This document shows, piece by piece, positions 1 through 7,811 of a stretch of 39,051 nt of DNA. The notes under the pieces were generated by a model. The model was given only the letters and a program-made list of their open reading frames with translations. It ran no database searches and was not told where the DNA came from. The position numbers and the translations under genes are program-made. The number at the start of each line of letters is the position of its first letter. Position 1 is the stretch's first letter. The stretch comes from Chloroflexota bacterium (GTDB lineage: Bacteria > Chloroflexota > Anaerolineae > Aggregatilineales > Phototrophicaceae). The DNA lies in NCBI GenBank assembly GCA_026707745.1, contig JAPOWG010000044.1, positions 1-39,051 on the forward strand, in the 5' to 3' direction.

Positions 1-1
1 C

Positions 2-52
2 ACCTGGGAGGAATTCTGTGAGCTCGTGGAGGACGAACATCCTAATTGCTGA
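2..52 (+). CDS. 3' end of an unidentified gene (partial at left edge)
   Basis: Frame 2 reads TWEEFCELVEDEHPNC and then a TGA at 50-52. The acidic, protein-like composition and the tail-to-tail position opposite the aldolase gene fit the C-terminus of a plus-strand gene entering from the left. Only 16 residues are visible, so no family can be named and the reading could be chance. Confidence 0.3.
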   Translation, partial: TWEEFCELVEDEHPNC

Positions 53-82
53 CAAATGGTGGGCTTCAAATCAGCGCGCGCT

Positions 83-1102
83 TTAGGGCGCGACCGCCTC
101 GCCCTCCAGCTCCGTCTTCCACAAGCCCAGCGACGCCAGCCCATTCATCTTGGCGCGGTGATAGAGCGCCGCTTGGGTGGCGGCTACGTTTTCCGAGCGA
201 TTCCCCCAAATGCGCATCGGCTCCCGCTGCAGCGCGCGGGCATAGGAGAAGCTCAGCTTCCAGGGCAATTCATAGTTGGCGTTCATGGTGTTTAGATGGG
301 CTGTCGCGTGGTAGTCGCTCTGCCCGCCGGAGAGAAAGACGATACCCGGTATCGCAGCGGGAATCGCCCGGCGGAAGACCTTGACCGTCTGCTCGGCGAC
401 CGTATCGACATCGGCTTGCTGCGGACAGTCCTTGCCAGAGACGACCATACTGGCTTTGACCAGCGCGCTCTCAAGATCGACGCGATGAATATAGAGCGCT
501 TCAAAAGTTCGTGACAGCACCCACTCGGTGACGGCGAAGCAGGTTTCGATCGTGTGGTCGCCCAAGAGCATCACTTCCGGCTCGACGATGGGAACCAGTC
601 CGGCTTCCTGCGAAAGCGCGGCGACCTGCGCCATAACATAAGCGTTGGCTTCGATGGCGTAATAGCTGGGCCTTCCGGGTCCAATTTGGAATGCGGCGCG
701 CCACTTGGTGAAGCCGACGCCCATGGCGGCGAATTCCGCCAGGCGCTCGCGCAAGCCGTCCAGGCCGCTGCCGACGGTTTCGCCGTCGCTGCCCGCCAGC
801 GCGACCATGCCCTTGAAAGGCGAAATTCCCGGGATCATGCCTTGGTCGATAACCCCCGCAATCAGCGATTCACCGGCTTCATTGCGCAACAGCACTTGCT
901 CGGGGGTCATGATGATGCCGCTCACGTAGTCGTTGAGATTGGCAGTGGTGAAAAGCAGTTCCGACCAATTGCGATAGGCATCATCGTCGACGGCGATGCC
1001 CTCGCTTTCCAGCAATTGCTCGAAAGCGGCCGGCGGCCTGTCCGCGGCCATGATGCCCTTGCCCGCCGCTACTAATTGATTTGCGATTTCGTATCGGCTC
1101 AT
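83..1102 (-). CDS. Class I fructose-bisphosphate aldolase family protein (divergent)
   Basis: This 339-aa protein aligns along its length with Schiff-base class I aldolases, which cleave fructose 1,6-bisphosphate into two triose phosphates in the cytosol. Visible landmarks are GKGIMAAD with Asp21, KWR with Lys133, VPIVEPE with Glu174 and Glu176, the Schiff-base Lys216 in ALVKASMVV, FLSGGQS (258-262) and Arg289 in FSYARAL. Residues matching the 6-phosphate pocket of muscle aldolase are changed: the Ser35/Ser38 equivalents are Pro/Ala (after AAD) and the Lys107 equivalent is Ser94 in GISPFKG. The mammalian C-terminal Tyr tail is absent. Catalysis looks intact, but the substrate may not be the bisphosphate. 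No permease or other pathway gene is adjacent; the next gene on the same strand is an orphan binding protein 157 bp upstream. Confidence 0.9.
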   Translation of the reverse strand: MSRYEIANQLVAAGKGIMAADRPPAAFEQLLESEGIAVDDDAYRNWSELLFTTANLNDYVSGIIMTPEQVLLRNEAGESLIAGVIDQGMIPGISPFKGMVALAGSDGETVGSGLDGLRERLAEFAAMGVGFTKWRAAFQIGPGRPSYYAIEANAYVMAQVAALSQEAGLVPIVEPEVMLLGDHTIETCFAVTEWVLSRTFEALYIHRVDLESALVKASMVVSGKDCPQQADVDTVAEQTVKVFRRAIPAAIPGIVFLSGGQSDYHATAHLNTMNANYELPWKLSFSYARALQREPMRIWGNRSENVAATQAALYHRAKMNGLASLGLWKTELEGEAVAP

Positions 1103-1202
1103 GTTCTTAATTCATTCCCACTGGATTATACGCTGACCTCGCGCCCTATTCTGTCAGCGCCTCATACGCGGCGCAAGCCTGAGTCCGCGCTAGAAAGCAA
1201 AT

Positions 1203-1228
1203 GCGGGCAATCTTCAGCGACTGCCCGC
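1203..1228 (-). terminator. Possible weak terminator hairpin after the orphan binding-protein gene
   Basis: GCGGGCA (1203-1209) pairs with TGCCCGC (1222-1228) across a 12-nt loop, about 30 bp past the stop codon at 1260. Read on the minus strand it is followed by ATTTGCTTTCT, a poor T-tract. It may slow or end transcription, but the evidence is only the stem. Confidence 0.3.
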
Positions 1229-1259
1229 GTACGACCGCTGACAAGTGGCCATCCTCGGC

Positions 1260-2522
1260 TTATTCGCCGGCGGCCTCCAACGCGGCTCGCTGTTCGGCGA
1301 TCATCTCCGGCGTACATTGCAAGCCCGCGAGGAAGGCTGCGTCTTCCGCCATGCGTTCTTCCAGCGACATCGCCGGCAGCGACAAGTTGAAACCCAAGCT
1401 CTCCAGATCCGCGCCTGCGCCCTGACCATCTGCGATTACATAATCGGCTTCCGCCAGCAGCGCTTCGCTGACGGTGATACCCTGCGAGCCAGCCGCGTCC
1501 AGATTGACCGCGACCTTGAACGATGGCGTCACCGCGATGCCCGTCCTGGCGATGTCCAGCTCGCCGCGCAAATGGCCAATCACCATCCGCGCCGCAATCA
1601 CGCCTTCGCGATACCAGCCCTCGAAGCCGTTGCCCACGGTGACGCCATAAATGACATCCGAAACAAGCGCCGAATACACCGGAACGCCATAAGACGCTGT
1701 CACAACCGCGGGCAAACCGGCCGGGGAGCTCGTGCGCGGCGGCAAAAATATCGCATCCACGCCCTTGTCAATCAGCGTATCAGCGGCCAGCGCCATTTCC
1801 GGCGCACTTGTCGCCGTCGCTATTTCTACGTTGGCGCCGGTAGCGAGAACGAATTGCTCCAGTCCCGCTTCATAACCTGCCGCGGATGGACTGTTGGGAT
1901 CCAAAACCACGCCCAGATTGGCAAAATCAGGATTTTGCTTGTAAGGAATAGCGAACCACTCCTCAGTATCGACGAACATCTCGGTGCCGGTGATATTATC
2001 GGGTTTGATGCAAGGCGCTTCAGCAATGCCCGCCGCATAGGGCAAGGCCACGATGGCGAAGACCAGCACCGGCGGATCTTCCATCTCGCTTATGGCGTTC
2101 GCCGCTATCATCCCGACCTGCGTTGATAACGTTAGCAACACATCCGCGCCTTCATCAAGCGCATCTTCTACCATCAGGTTTGCCGTCGGCAAATCAAAGC
2201 CGGCCTCGCGATACAAGATGTTGATCTTCTCGCCATGCAGGTCATTGCCGCCCTGCAGCGTGGCGCGTTCTTCCGGGTTCAGGTAGCCATAAGCTTCCAG
2301 CATGTCCAGCACCGCCTTGTCCGTCAGTTGAAAATCCGGCGAGTTGCCAAAGCGCAAATAGGCCAGGGTGGGCACGTCGTCATCAGCCATCGCCACGGTC
2401 GGCAAGAGCAATACCAGGCTGAGAAGTATCATGCATAGACTTCGCATGTGCGTACCAACGCGCGCTAGCGGACGCCTTCCAGTGGCTGCCGCGCGAGTTC
2501 TTGTTTCAGCTGGAAAGATCAT
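1260..2522 (-). CDS. ABC transporter substrate-binding protein, PF04392-like (orphan)
   Basis: The 420-aa protein has a hydrophobic secretion signal (MRSLCMILLSLVLLLPTVAMA, with an extended charged n-region before it) and a two-lobe type 1 periplasmic-binding fold. Lobe features include DVLLTLSTQVGM, PPVLVFAIV, PDNITGTEMF and GVDAIFLPP, the pattern of the ABC_sub_bind family that serves amino-acid-like or unknown solutes. The start at 2522 is chosen because AAGGAG lies about eight bases before it; the next Met (2447), closer to the hydrophobic core, has no Shine-Dalgarno sequence. No lipobox Cys is present, so it should be released rather than lipid-anchored. No permease or ATPase gene lies beside it, so its partner must be elsewhere or it has a sensing role. 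The solute cannot be read from sequence. Confidence 0.82.
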   Translation of the reverse strand: MIFPAETRTRAAATGRRPLARVGTHMRSLCMILLSLVLLLPTVAMADDDVPTLAYLRFGNSPDFQLTDKAVLDMLEAYGYLNPEERATLQGGNDLHGEKINILYREAGFDLPTANLMVEDALDEGADVLLTLSTQVGMIAANAISEMEDPPVLVFAIVALPYAAGIAEAPCIKPDNITGTEMFVDTEEWFAIPYKQNPDFANLGVVLDPNSPSAAGYEAGLEQFVLATGANVEIATATSAPEMALAADTLIDKGVDAIFLPPRTSSPAGLPAVVTASYGVPVYSALVSDVIYGVTVGNGFEGWYREGVIAARMVIGHLRGELDIARTGIAVTPSFKVAVNLDAAGSQGITVSEALLAEADYVIADGQGAGADLESLGFNLSLPAMSLEERMAEDAAFLAGLQCTPEMIAEQRAALEAAGE

Positions 2523-2621
2523 TTTGCACGTCTCCTTAACATTCCTGTAACTCAAATACAAATTAGCTTTCGCATAATTACAGTATACGCGAGAAACCTG
2601 GCGCGGGGTAAACGGAATGGC

Positions 2622-3239
2622 TCAGTTGCAGGGCATTGACCAAAAGCCGATCTCATACAGCGCGGCTTTGACCTCTTCCAGGGGTAAGCCAACCACATTG
2701 CTGTAGCTGCCATCAATACGCGCCACCGGATGAAATGCTTCGTTCTGGATGGCGTAGGCGCCGGCTTTGTCGAAGGGATCGCCGCTGTCGATATAGGCGG
2801 CGATTTCGGCGTCGCTGTAGTCCCGCATATAGACTGTGGTACGAGCATGCCGGGTGATGACCTGCTCTGCAGGGCCGATCCGCTTCAGAGTGATGGCAGT
2901 GATCACGTAATGGGCGCGGGCCCGCAGCGCCCGTAACATGCGGCCGGCATCGGCGGCATCGCGCGGCTTCTCCAGCAGTTCGCCGTCTTCAGCAATGCCA
3001 GCCGCGTCGGCGGCGAGCGCCACTATAGTATCCGCCGACAGGATCAGCGCCGGCGAGGCGTCGAGCGCAGCCGCCACAGCCTCGGCTTTCTCTCGGCTGA
3101 GCCGCCGCGCATAATCAAGCGGGGCTTCGCCTTCGCGGCGGGCTTCGTCGATCGCCGGCTTGATGATGTCGAAGTCGATGCCCATCTGCGACAGCAGTTG
3201 CCGGCGGCGCGGCGATGAAGATGCCAGAATCAGGCGCAT
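2622..3239 (-). CDS. maf: Maf family nucleoside triphosphate pyrophosphatase
   Basis: This 205-aa protein is a complete Maf/YhdE-type house-cleaning pyrophosphatase, which hydrolyses non-canonical or selected NTPs to the monophosphate and PPi. It shows the N-terminal phosphate-binding LASSSPRR at residues 4-11, the SADTIV motif with catalytic Asp, the FDKAGAYAIQ segment and the late YSNVVGLPL motif, all in family order and spacing. The ATG at 3239 is preceded by GGGAGC at a good distance and places the family N-terminus correctly; the frame stays open upstream to 3401 but without family sequence. Length is typical (about 190-210 aa). Whether it prefers dTTP/UTP or other nucleotides cannot be told here. 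Confidence 0.95.
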   Translation of the reverse strand: MRLILASSSPRRRQLLSQMGIDFDIIKPAIDEARREGEAPLDYARRLSREKAEAVAAALDASPALILSADTIVALAADAAGIAEDGELLEKPRDAADAGRMLRALRARAHYVITAITLKRIGPAEQVITRHARTTVYMRDYSDAEIAAYIDSGDPFDKAGAYAIQNEAFHPVARIDGSYSNVVGLPLEEVKAALYEIGFWSMPCN

Positions 3240-3348
3240 GCTTTGCTCCCATATAAATGAAACCGGGCGCATTATAACAAGCCGGGCAAAACTACCTAGC
3301 TGCAACGGGCGGCGCATCGCATGTGTCGCTCCTTGCTGACCGCTATAG

Positions 3349-3354
3349 TATAAT
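3349..3354 (+). promoter_or_regulatory. Candidate -10 box upstream of the first BI-1 gene
   Basis: TATAAT (in TAGTATAAT) lies 30 bp before the ATG at 3384. No convincing -35 is visible at 16-18 bp. The same TAGTATAAT string occurs before the second BI-1 gene (4478-4483), suggesting both genes have their own promoter of the same type. Confidence 0.35.
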
Positions 3355-3383
3355 GTACCTACAAATAAACGAGAGACCAGCGG

Positions 3384-4349
3384 ATGAGCTTCTATCAGCA
3401 AAGTAGCAATTATCAGCAGAGCAAGGCTAATGCGTCGCTGCGCAATTCGAAAGAGCGGCAGCCATTGGATAACGCGCAGCTGAATGCCGTGATGCGCAAT
3501 GTCTTCGCCTGGATGACAGTGGGCACCGGCATCTCGGCCTGGGTTGCATCCTTGCTCAGCGGAGCCGGGTTGGATTCGGCCTTTACGATCTTCAATATAT
3601 TAGCGGTCGCCATCATCCTGCAATTTGCTCTGGCTTTCGGGCTGTACGGGAAAGCGCAGCGTTTTTCGCCTGCCACAGCAAGTTTCTTCTTTATCATCTA
3701 TGCCGTCGTAGTGGGCGCCTGTTTTTTTATGTTTTTCTCGCTCCTGGCTTATCCCGATTCCTCCAGCGCAGCAACCAACGCTTGCCTGGCCATGGCTAGT
3801 CTATTTGCCGTGATGACCTTGGTCGCTTGGAAGAGCAAGCGAGATTTCAGCGACCGCGGCGGCTACTTTCTCATGGGCCTGCTTGGCTTGCTCGTCGCCG
3901 CAGCCGTCAATAGACTCTTACCCGGCAACAGTTTTGGCAACTTAGGGGATGGGCTTGGTCTCAGCCTAATCAGCGCAGCGCTTGCCGTTGCCCTGACAGC
4001 TTTCATGACCGAACGCATCGCGCGCATGGGGGCCGATCCGCGCAAGTCGGTCAATCCGAACGATGCGGTCCGCTTCAGTGTCCTGGCGGCGCTAAAGCTC
4101 TATCTGAGCATGAGTGTCCTTAGCGTGATCTTGCCCATCGTATTGCTCCAGAAGACAATGCTAAGGGGCAGATACAACTATCGCGGCGAGAGCAGCTACT
4201 TTTGGGGAAGCGGCATGTTCGGTAACGATTTCGGCGAATTTGAGGGTGATGGCGGTGGATTCGGCGATGGCTTTGGCGGATTCGACGGCGATGTTGACGG
4301 ACCAGGCGGCGATTTCGACGGTGGGTTCGATGGCGATGTCGGCGATTGA
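3384..4349 (+). CDS. Bax inhibitor-1 (BI-1/YbhL) family membrane protein with Gly/Asp-rich tail
   Basis: The 321-aa protein starts with a polar segment containing the family's entry motif (LNAVMRNVFAWMTVGTGISAW, about residues 33-53) and then has about seven hydrophobic helices to residue 260, ending in the region around LKLYLSMSVLSVIL. Bacterial BI-1 proteins (YbhL, YccA, BsYetJ) are inner-membrane proteins; some act as pH-sensitive Ca2+ leak channels or modulate FtsH. After the last helix a roughly 60-residue tail is very rich in Gly, Asp and Phe (repeated GDGFGGFDGD units), which is unusual for the family and resembles low-complexity or Ca2+-binding acidic tails. It is followed in tandem by a second BI-1 gene without such a tail. 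GAGA lies before the ATG as a weak ribosome site. Confidence 0.88.
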   Translation: MSFYQQSSNYQQSKANASLRNSKERQPLDNAQLNAVMRNVFAWMTVGTGISAWVASLLSGAGLDSAFTIFNILAVAIILQFALAFGLYGKAQRFSPATASFFFIIYAVVVGACFFMFFSLLAYPDSSSAATNACLAMASLFAVMTLVAWKSKRDFSDRGGYFLMGLLGLLVAAAVNRLLPGNSFGNLGDGLGLSLISAALAVALTAFMTERIARMGADPRKSVNPNDAVRFSVLAALKLYLSMSVLSVILPIVLLQKTMLRGRYNYRGESSYFWGSGMFGNDFGEFEGDGGGFGDGFGGFDGDVDGPGGDFDGGFDGDVGD

Positions 4350-4477
4350 ACCGCGGGCATTTCTACGCTTTGCGCGGGCGTTTTATTTTGGCAAAGCATT
4401 TTGACAAACGTAAGATCCACGTAAAATCGGAGGGTTTGACCGCATCCAATCTATGGATAATCCGTTACAAAGTTTAG

Positions 4478-4483
4478 TATAAT
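4478..4483 (+). promoter_or_regulatory. Candidate -10 box upstream of the second BI-1 gene
   Basis: TATAAT in the context TAGTATAAT lies about 50 bp before the start codon and matches the box before the first BI-1 gene. No clear -35 hexamer is spaced correctly. The 181-bp gap between the two genes makes a separate promoter reasonable. Confidence 0.35.
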
Positions 4484-4530
4484 AGCGGGCATACGTCCGT
4501 TCATGACGTGAGATATTCAGGAGGTAAGTG

Positions 4531-5250
4531 GTGAATTTCAATCCTAATGTGCAAACAATCGACATGCCGGGCAAGATGAAACGCCCGCTGGACGGTGTGC
4601 AACTGAACAAGGTGATGCGCGGCGTCTATGGCTGGATGACCATGGGCCTTGCCATCACGGCCTTCGTCTCGATCTTGCTGAGCACGACCGGCTTTATCCC
4701 GTCGCAGATTATGTTCTTCGTGGTCATCATCGCCCAGTTCGGTATCGTCATCGGGCTGAGCGCGCGCATGCACAAGCTCTCGCCCACCAATGCCGGCTTA
4801 CTATTTTTCACCTATTCCGCGCTGACCGGCGTGACCTTTTCCATCATATTCCTGGTCTATCCCATCGGGTCGATTGCCGCCGCCTTCGTGAGTACGGCCG
4901 GTGTCTTTGCCGCGATGACCGTGGTCGGGATGACGACCAAAACGGACTTGAGCCAGTACAGCAGCTATTTCATGATGGGCTTGATCGGACTGGTCATCGC
5001 CATATTCGTCAATTTCTTGCTCGGCAGCGCCCTGATCGATTACGTCATCAGCATCTTTGGCGTGCTGCTCTTCACCGGGCTGACGGCTTATGACACGCAG
5101 CGCATCGCCAATATGGCGGCCGATCCGCGTCTGGCGCTGGACCCGGACAATACAGTGAAGTTCAGCGTGATGGCTGCGCTGACGCTCTACCTGGACTTCA
5201 TCAACCTCTTCCTGTTCATGCTGCGCCTCTTCGGCGGCGGCCGCGACTAA
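4531..5250 (+). CDS. Bax inhibitor-1 (BI-1/YccA-YbhL) family membrane protein
   Basis: This 239-aa integral membrane protein has the usual BI-1 size and about seven helices. Landmarks are the N-terminal LNKVMRGVYGWMTMGL, the TGLTAYDTQRI motif before the last helices, and ALTLYLDFINLFLFMLRLFG at the C-terminus, which is the classical family ending. YDTQ and the following Asp-rich part carry the acidic residues that regulate the pore in BsYetJ. Two adjacent GTG codons could start it (4528, 4531); AGGAGG at 4519-4524 favours 4531 by spacing. It is paralogous to the preceding gene but keeps the canonical YDTQR and C-terminal signature that the first has partly lost. A terminator follows directly. 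Confidence 0.93.
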   Translation: MNFNPNVQTIDMPGKMKRPLDGVQLNKVMRGVYGWMTMGLAITAFVSILLSTTGFIPSQIMFFVVIIAQFGIVIGLSARMHKLSPTNAGLLFFTYSALTGVTFSIIFLVYPIGSIAAAFVSTAGVFAAMTVVGMTTKTDLSQYSSYFMMGLIGLVIAIFVNFLLGSALIDYVISIFGVLLFTGLTAYDTQRIANMAADPRLALDPDNTVKFSVMAALTLYLDFINLFLFMLRLFGGGRD

Positions 5251-5280
5251 CGACCGCTCGACAATCAGCGCTCAAAACCG

Positions 5281-5306
5281 GGGCGGGCCCTTGGCTCGCC
5301 CTTTTT
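5281..5306 (+). terminator. Rho-independent terminator of the BI-1 pair
   Basis: A GGGCGGGCC / GGCTCGCCC stem (one G-T pair) with a CTT loop is followed by TTTTT, about 30 bp after the stop codon at 5250. The stem resembles the dispersed GGGCGAGCC palindromes elsewhere in the window, so a repeat half may serve as the terminator. Confidence 0.7.
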
Positions 5307-5349
5307 GCTTTCCACTGGAGACTGAATAGCGTCTCGTTTTGCAAAAAAC

Positions 5350-5379
5350 TTGAATAACTACGCGCAGATGCGCTATCAT
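5350..5379 (+). promoter_or_regulatory. Candidate promoter of ABC importer 1
   Basis: TTGAAT (5350-5355) and TATCAT (5374-5379) are separated by 18 bp and lie about 70 bp before the binding-protein start. The same hexamer style (TTGGCA-18-TATCAT) precedes the PhyH gene at 36281-36310. Confidence 0.4.
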
Positions 5380-5446
5380 CCGTTTGCGCCGTTTGCGCGA
5401 TGGCATGCGGTTCAAGATTGCCTAAGTTTATGTGAGGAGAAAGATC

Positions 5447-6751
5447 ATGAATAACGCTTTTTTCAAGAAGGCGCTCACGCTTGCTAGCCTGTTTGTGCTG
5501 CTCCTGTGCAGCATGGGCGGTGTGGCGGCGCAAGACACCGTCACCCTGACGTGGTGGACGACTTCCGGGCGCGATTCGCCGGAGCCCGCCATCCGCAACG
5601 TGATCGCAGCTTTTGAAGCCGAGCACCCCAATATCAAGGTCGATGTCAGCATCATGGCGGAAGGCGCTTACAACGACCTCATGAGCACGGCCATAGCCGC
5701 GGGAGAAGGCGTGCCTGATCTTGCTTGGTATTGGTCGAACAACTGGCTGCCGCAGGCCCTCGATATCACTGACCGCCTGGATAACGATCCCGATATCAGC
5801 CGCGACATCTTCCACACCGAATACTTCAACAATTGGGTCGTCTGGAATGACATGGTCATTGCCCTACCCTACGATATTGGCGCAAATTTCGTCATGTACA
5901 ACAAGGACGTCTTTGATGATGAAGGCGTACCTTACCCGACCGCAGACTGGACGCCGGAAGATTACATCGAAATCGCCAAAGCCTTGAGAAACGAAGACAA
6001 GCGCCGCTGGGGTGGCGACCGCCCTCGCGGACCCTTCCGCGCCCTCTGGCGTAACATGGGCGCCACCAACCCCTACAGTGACGACAGCACAACTGTAGAA
6101 GGCTACATCAACGGGCCGGAATCGGTGGCCGCCTATACCTGGCTCTGGGATCTGGTGGATAGCGGCGCAACCCCAACGCCGGCCGATCTCGAAGTGCTGG
6201 GCACCGAAGGCACCGGTCCAGTAGATCTCTTCATTGCCGGTCGCCTGGGCATGGCTACGCTCAACCCCGGCAGCATGGTCTCGACTTTGGAAGCGGGTGT
6301 GAATTTCGGCGTCGTGCCCGAACCGCGCGTCCCGGGCAATGAGAACTGGGTCCACGGCTGGGCGCTGCGCGCCGGCATCTGGAAAAACAGCGAGCACCCG
6401 GATGAAGCCTGGGAATTCCTGAAATTCTGGAACGGCCCCCCGGGCCAGCGCATCCTGATGGAACAAGGTCTTGGTCACTTTCCGCCGATACCATCTTTGC
6501 TTGCGGAATACGAGGACGCCGATACCGACTGGTTCCAAGGCTTCCTAAACGTGCTTGACGCCACGCAAACCGCCTCCTGGCGCAAAGACCATCCTTGCTG
6601 GCGCGGCGCCGTCATTCGCGGCGTGCGCGATGCCTGGGATCTGATCATGCTAGGCGAAATTGAGCGCGACGAAGTGCAGGCCACCCTGGATGCCATGGTC
6701 GAACCGGGCCAAGCCGCGCTCGACGAATGTGTGCCGCGTCTGGGCGGCTGA
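5447..6751 (+). CDS. Extracellular solute-binding protein family 1 (importer 1)
   Basis: The 434-aa protein has a signal peptide ending near GGVAAQD and the mature start TVTLTWWTT, typical of family 1 sugar-binding proteins (MalE/UgpB fold). Further family signs are the VIAAFEAEHPNIKV segment, DLAWYWSNNW in the first lobe and the late DEAWEFLKFWNGPPGQ helix. It should capture a sugar or glycoside outside the membrane and deliver it to the two permeases that follow. The ATG at 5447 has GAGGAGA seven bases upstream; a GTG five codons earlier lies over that site and is unlikely. A Cys in the signal (LLLCS) does not fit the lipobox consensus. The exact sugar is unknown. Confidence 0.92.
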   Translation: MNNAFFKKALTLASLFVLLLCSMGGVAAQDTVTLTWWTTSGRDSPEPAIRNVIAAFEAEHPNIKVDVSIMAEGAYNDLMSTAIAAGEGVPDLAWYWSNNWLPQALDITDRLDNDPDISRDIFHTEYFNNWVVWNDMVIALPYDIGANFVMYNKDVFDDEGVPYPTADWTPEDYIEIAKALRNEDKRRWGGDRPRGPFRALWRNMGATNPYSDDSTTVEGYINGPESVAAYTWLWDLVDSGATPTPADLEVLGTEGTGPVDLFIAGRLGMATLNPGSMVSTLEAGVNFGVVPEPRVPGNENWVHGWALRAGIWKNSEHPDEAWEFLKFWNGPPGQRILMEQGLGHFPPIPSLLAEYEDADTDWFQGFLNVLDATQTASWRKDHPCWRGAVIRGVRDAWDLIMLGEIERDEVQATLDAMVEPGQAALDECVPRLGG

Positions 6752-6768
6752 TATTTCCCCCACCCCAA

Positions 6769-6793
6769 CCCCTCCCCCAAAATGAGGGAGGGG
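6769..6793 (+). repeat. Stem-loop between binding-protein and permease genes (importer 1)
   Basis: CCCCTCCC (6769-6776) and GGGAGGGG (6786-6793) form a perfect 8-bp stem with a 9-nt loop, 17 bp after the stop codon. There is no T-tract, so it looks more like an mRNA-stabilising or attenuating hairpin than a full terminator. Confidence 0.6.
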
Positions 6794-6820
6794 CTATTGT
6801 GCAGTTGCTGCGCTATCCTT

Positions 6821-6900
6821 AGCTCCCCTTCCCTCTTGATGGGATACCTCCCCCATGAGGCGGGGGACCGAGGGGGCGCAGGGGCCGGGGGATGGGGGTG
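6821..6900 (+). repeat. Dispersed GC-rich palindromic repeat (divergent copy)
   Basis: Begins AGCTCCCCTT and ends GGGGATGGGG, with the internal GCGGGGGACCGAGGGGG core. The order of blocks matches the copies at 13001-13083 and (inverted) 38221-38300, with more differences in the central arm. It ends 8 bp before the permease start at 6909 and forms much of that gene's leader, probably supplying its G-rich ribosome site. Confidence 0.65.
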
Positions 6901-6908
6901 GAAATCTC

Positions 6909-7811
6909 ATGCTCTCCGCATGGCGAAATTTGACCGCGCAGCAGCGCCGGGACGCCAAGACGGGCTACCTGGCGCTCTCTCCCTGGATGGTGGGCTTCGT
7001 CGTCTTCTACGCCTTCCCCATAATCGCCACCATCTACTTCAGCTTTAACGAGTGGACACTGGCTGAACCGCCGACTTGGGTCGGCCTGGACAACTACGTG
7101 CGCATGTTCACGCGCGATCCGCTATTCGTCAGCTCACTAAAGGCGACGACGCTATTCGTCATCATTTCACTGCCCACGAAACTCGTCCTCGGTCTGATGC
7201 TGGCGCTGCTGCTCAATCTCAAGATACCGGGTATGAACGCATTTCGCACGATATTCTTTATTCCCGCCGTCATATCCGGCGTCGCCGTCTCGTTGATGTG
7301 GATTTGGTTCTTGAATCCGGATACCGGTGTCGTCAATACCTTGCTCAGCTATTTCGGCATTCGCGGACCGCTCTGGTTCTGGGATTTGCACTGGGCGCTG
7401 CCCTCGGTCGCCATCATGAGCATCTGGAAAGTCGGCGGCGCGGCCATCATCTATCTCGCCGGCTTGCAGAATATCCCAGCGCATCTTTATGAAGCCGCCG
7501 AGATTGACGGCGCCAGCAAATGGAGCCGATTCTGGCGCATCACCCTGCCCCTTTTGACGCCGACGCTCTTCTTCCAATTAATCATAGAGCTCATTGATGC
7601 CTTCAAGATCTTCACCGAAGCCTACGTCATCACGCATGGTGGTCCCCTCAAGGCAACCTATTTCTTTCTCTACTACTTCTACGAAGAAGCCTTTCGCAAC
7701 GCAAATATGGGTTACGCCTCGGCTTTGGCGCTGTTCTTGCTGGTAGTCATCATGGGCTGCACCGTTTTCGTGGTTCGTACCTCGAAGGGATGGGTCTACT
7801 ATGAGAATTGA
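6909..7811 (+). CDS. Sugar ABC transporter permease, MalF/UgpA type (importer 1)
   Basis: This 300-aa inner-membrane permease has about six helices, beginning with LSPWMVGFVVFYAFPII. The cytoplasmic EAA loop is clear at EAAEIDGASKWSRFWRITLP, the site that docks on the ATPase. The opening SPWMVGF and the GLDNYVRMF segment are typical of MalF/UgpA subunits. The start at 6909 fits the family N-terminus; the frame is open upstream but only through repeat sequence. It overlaps the next permease gene by 11 bp, so the two are translationally coupled. It lies after the binding-protein gene but is separated from it by a hairpin and a repeat. Confidence 0.93.
   Translation: MLSAWRNLTAQQRRDAKTGYLALSPWMVGFVVFYAFPIIATIYFSFNEWTLAEPPTWVGLDNYVRMFTRDPLFVSSLKATTLFVIISLPTKLVLGLMLALLLNLKIPGMNAFRTIFFIPAVISGVAVSLMWIWFLNPDTGVVNTLLSYFGIRGPLWFWDLHWALPSVAIMSIWKVGGAAIIYLAGLQNIPAHLYEAAEIDGASKWSRFWRITLPLLTPTLFFQLIIELIDAFKIFTEAYVITHGGPLKATYFFLYYFYEEAFRNANMGYASALALFLLVVIMGCTVFVVRTSKGWVYYEN

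Noticed and set aside
5216..5815. A 199-aa open frame antisense to the importer 1 promoter and signal-peptide region
   Set aside because: It crosses the terminator, the promoter and the binding-protein start; no domain is visible.
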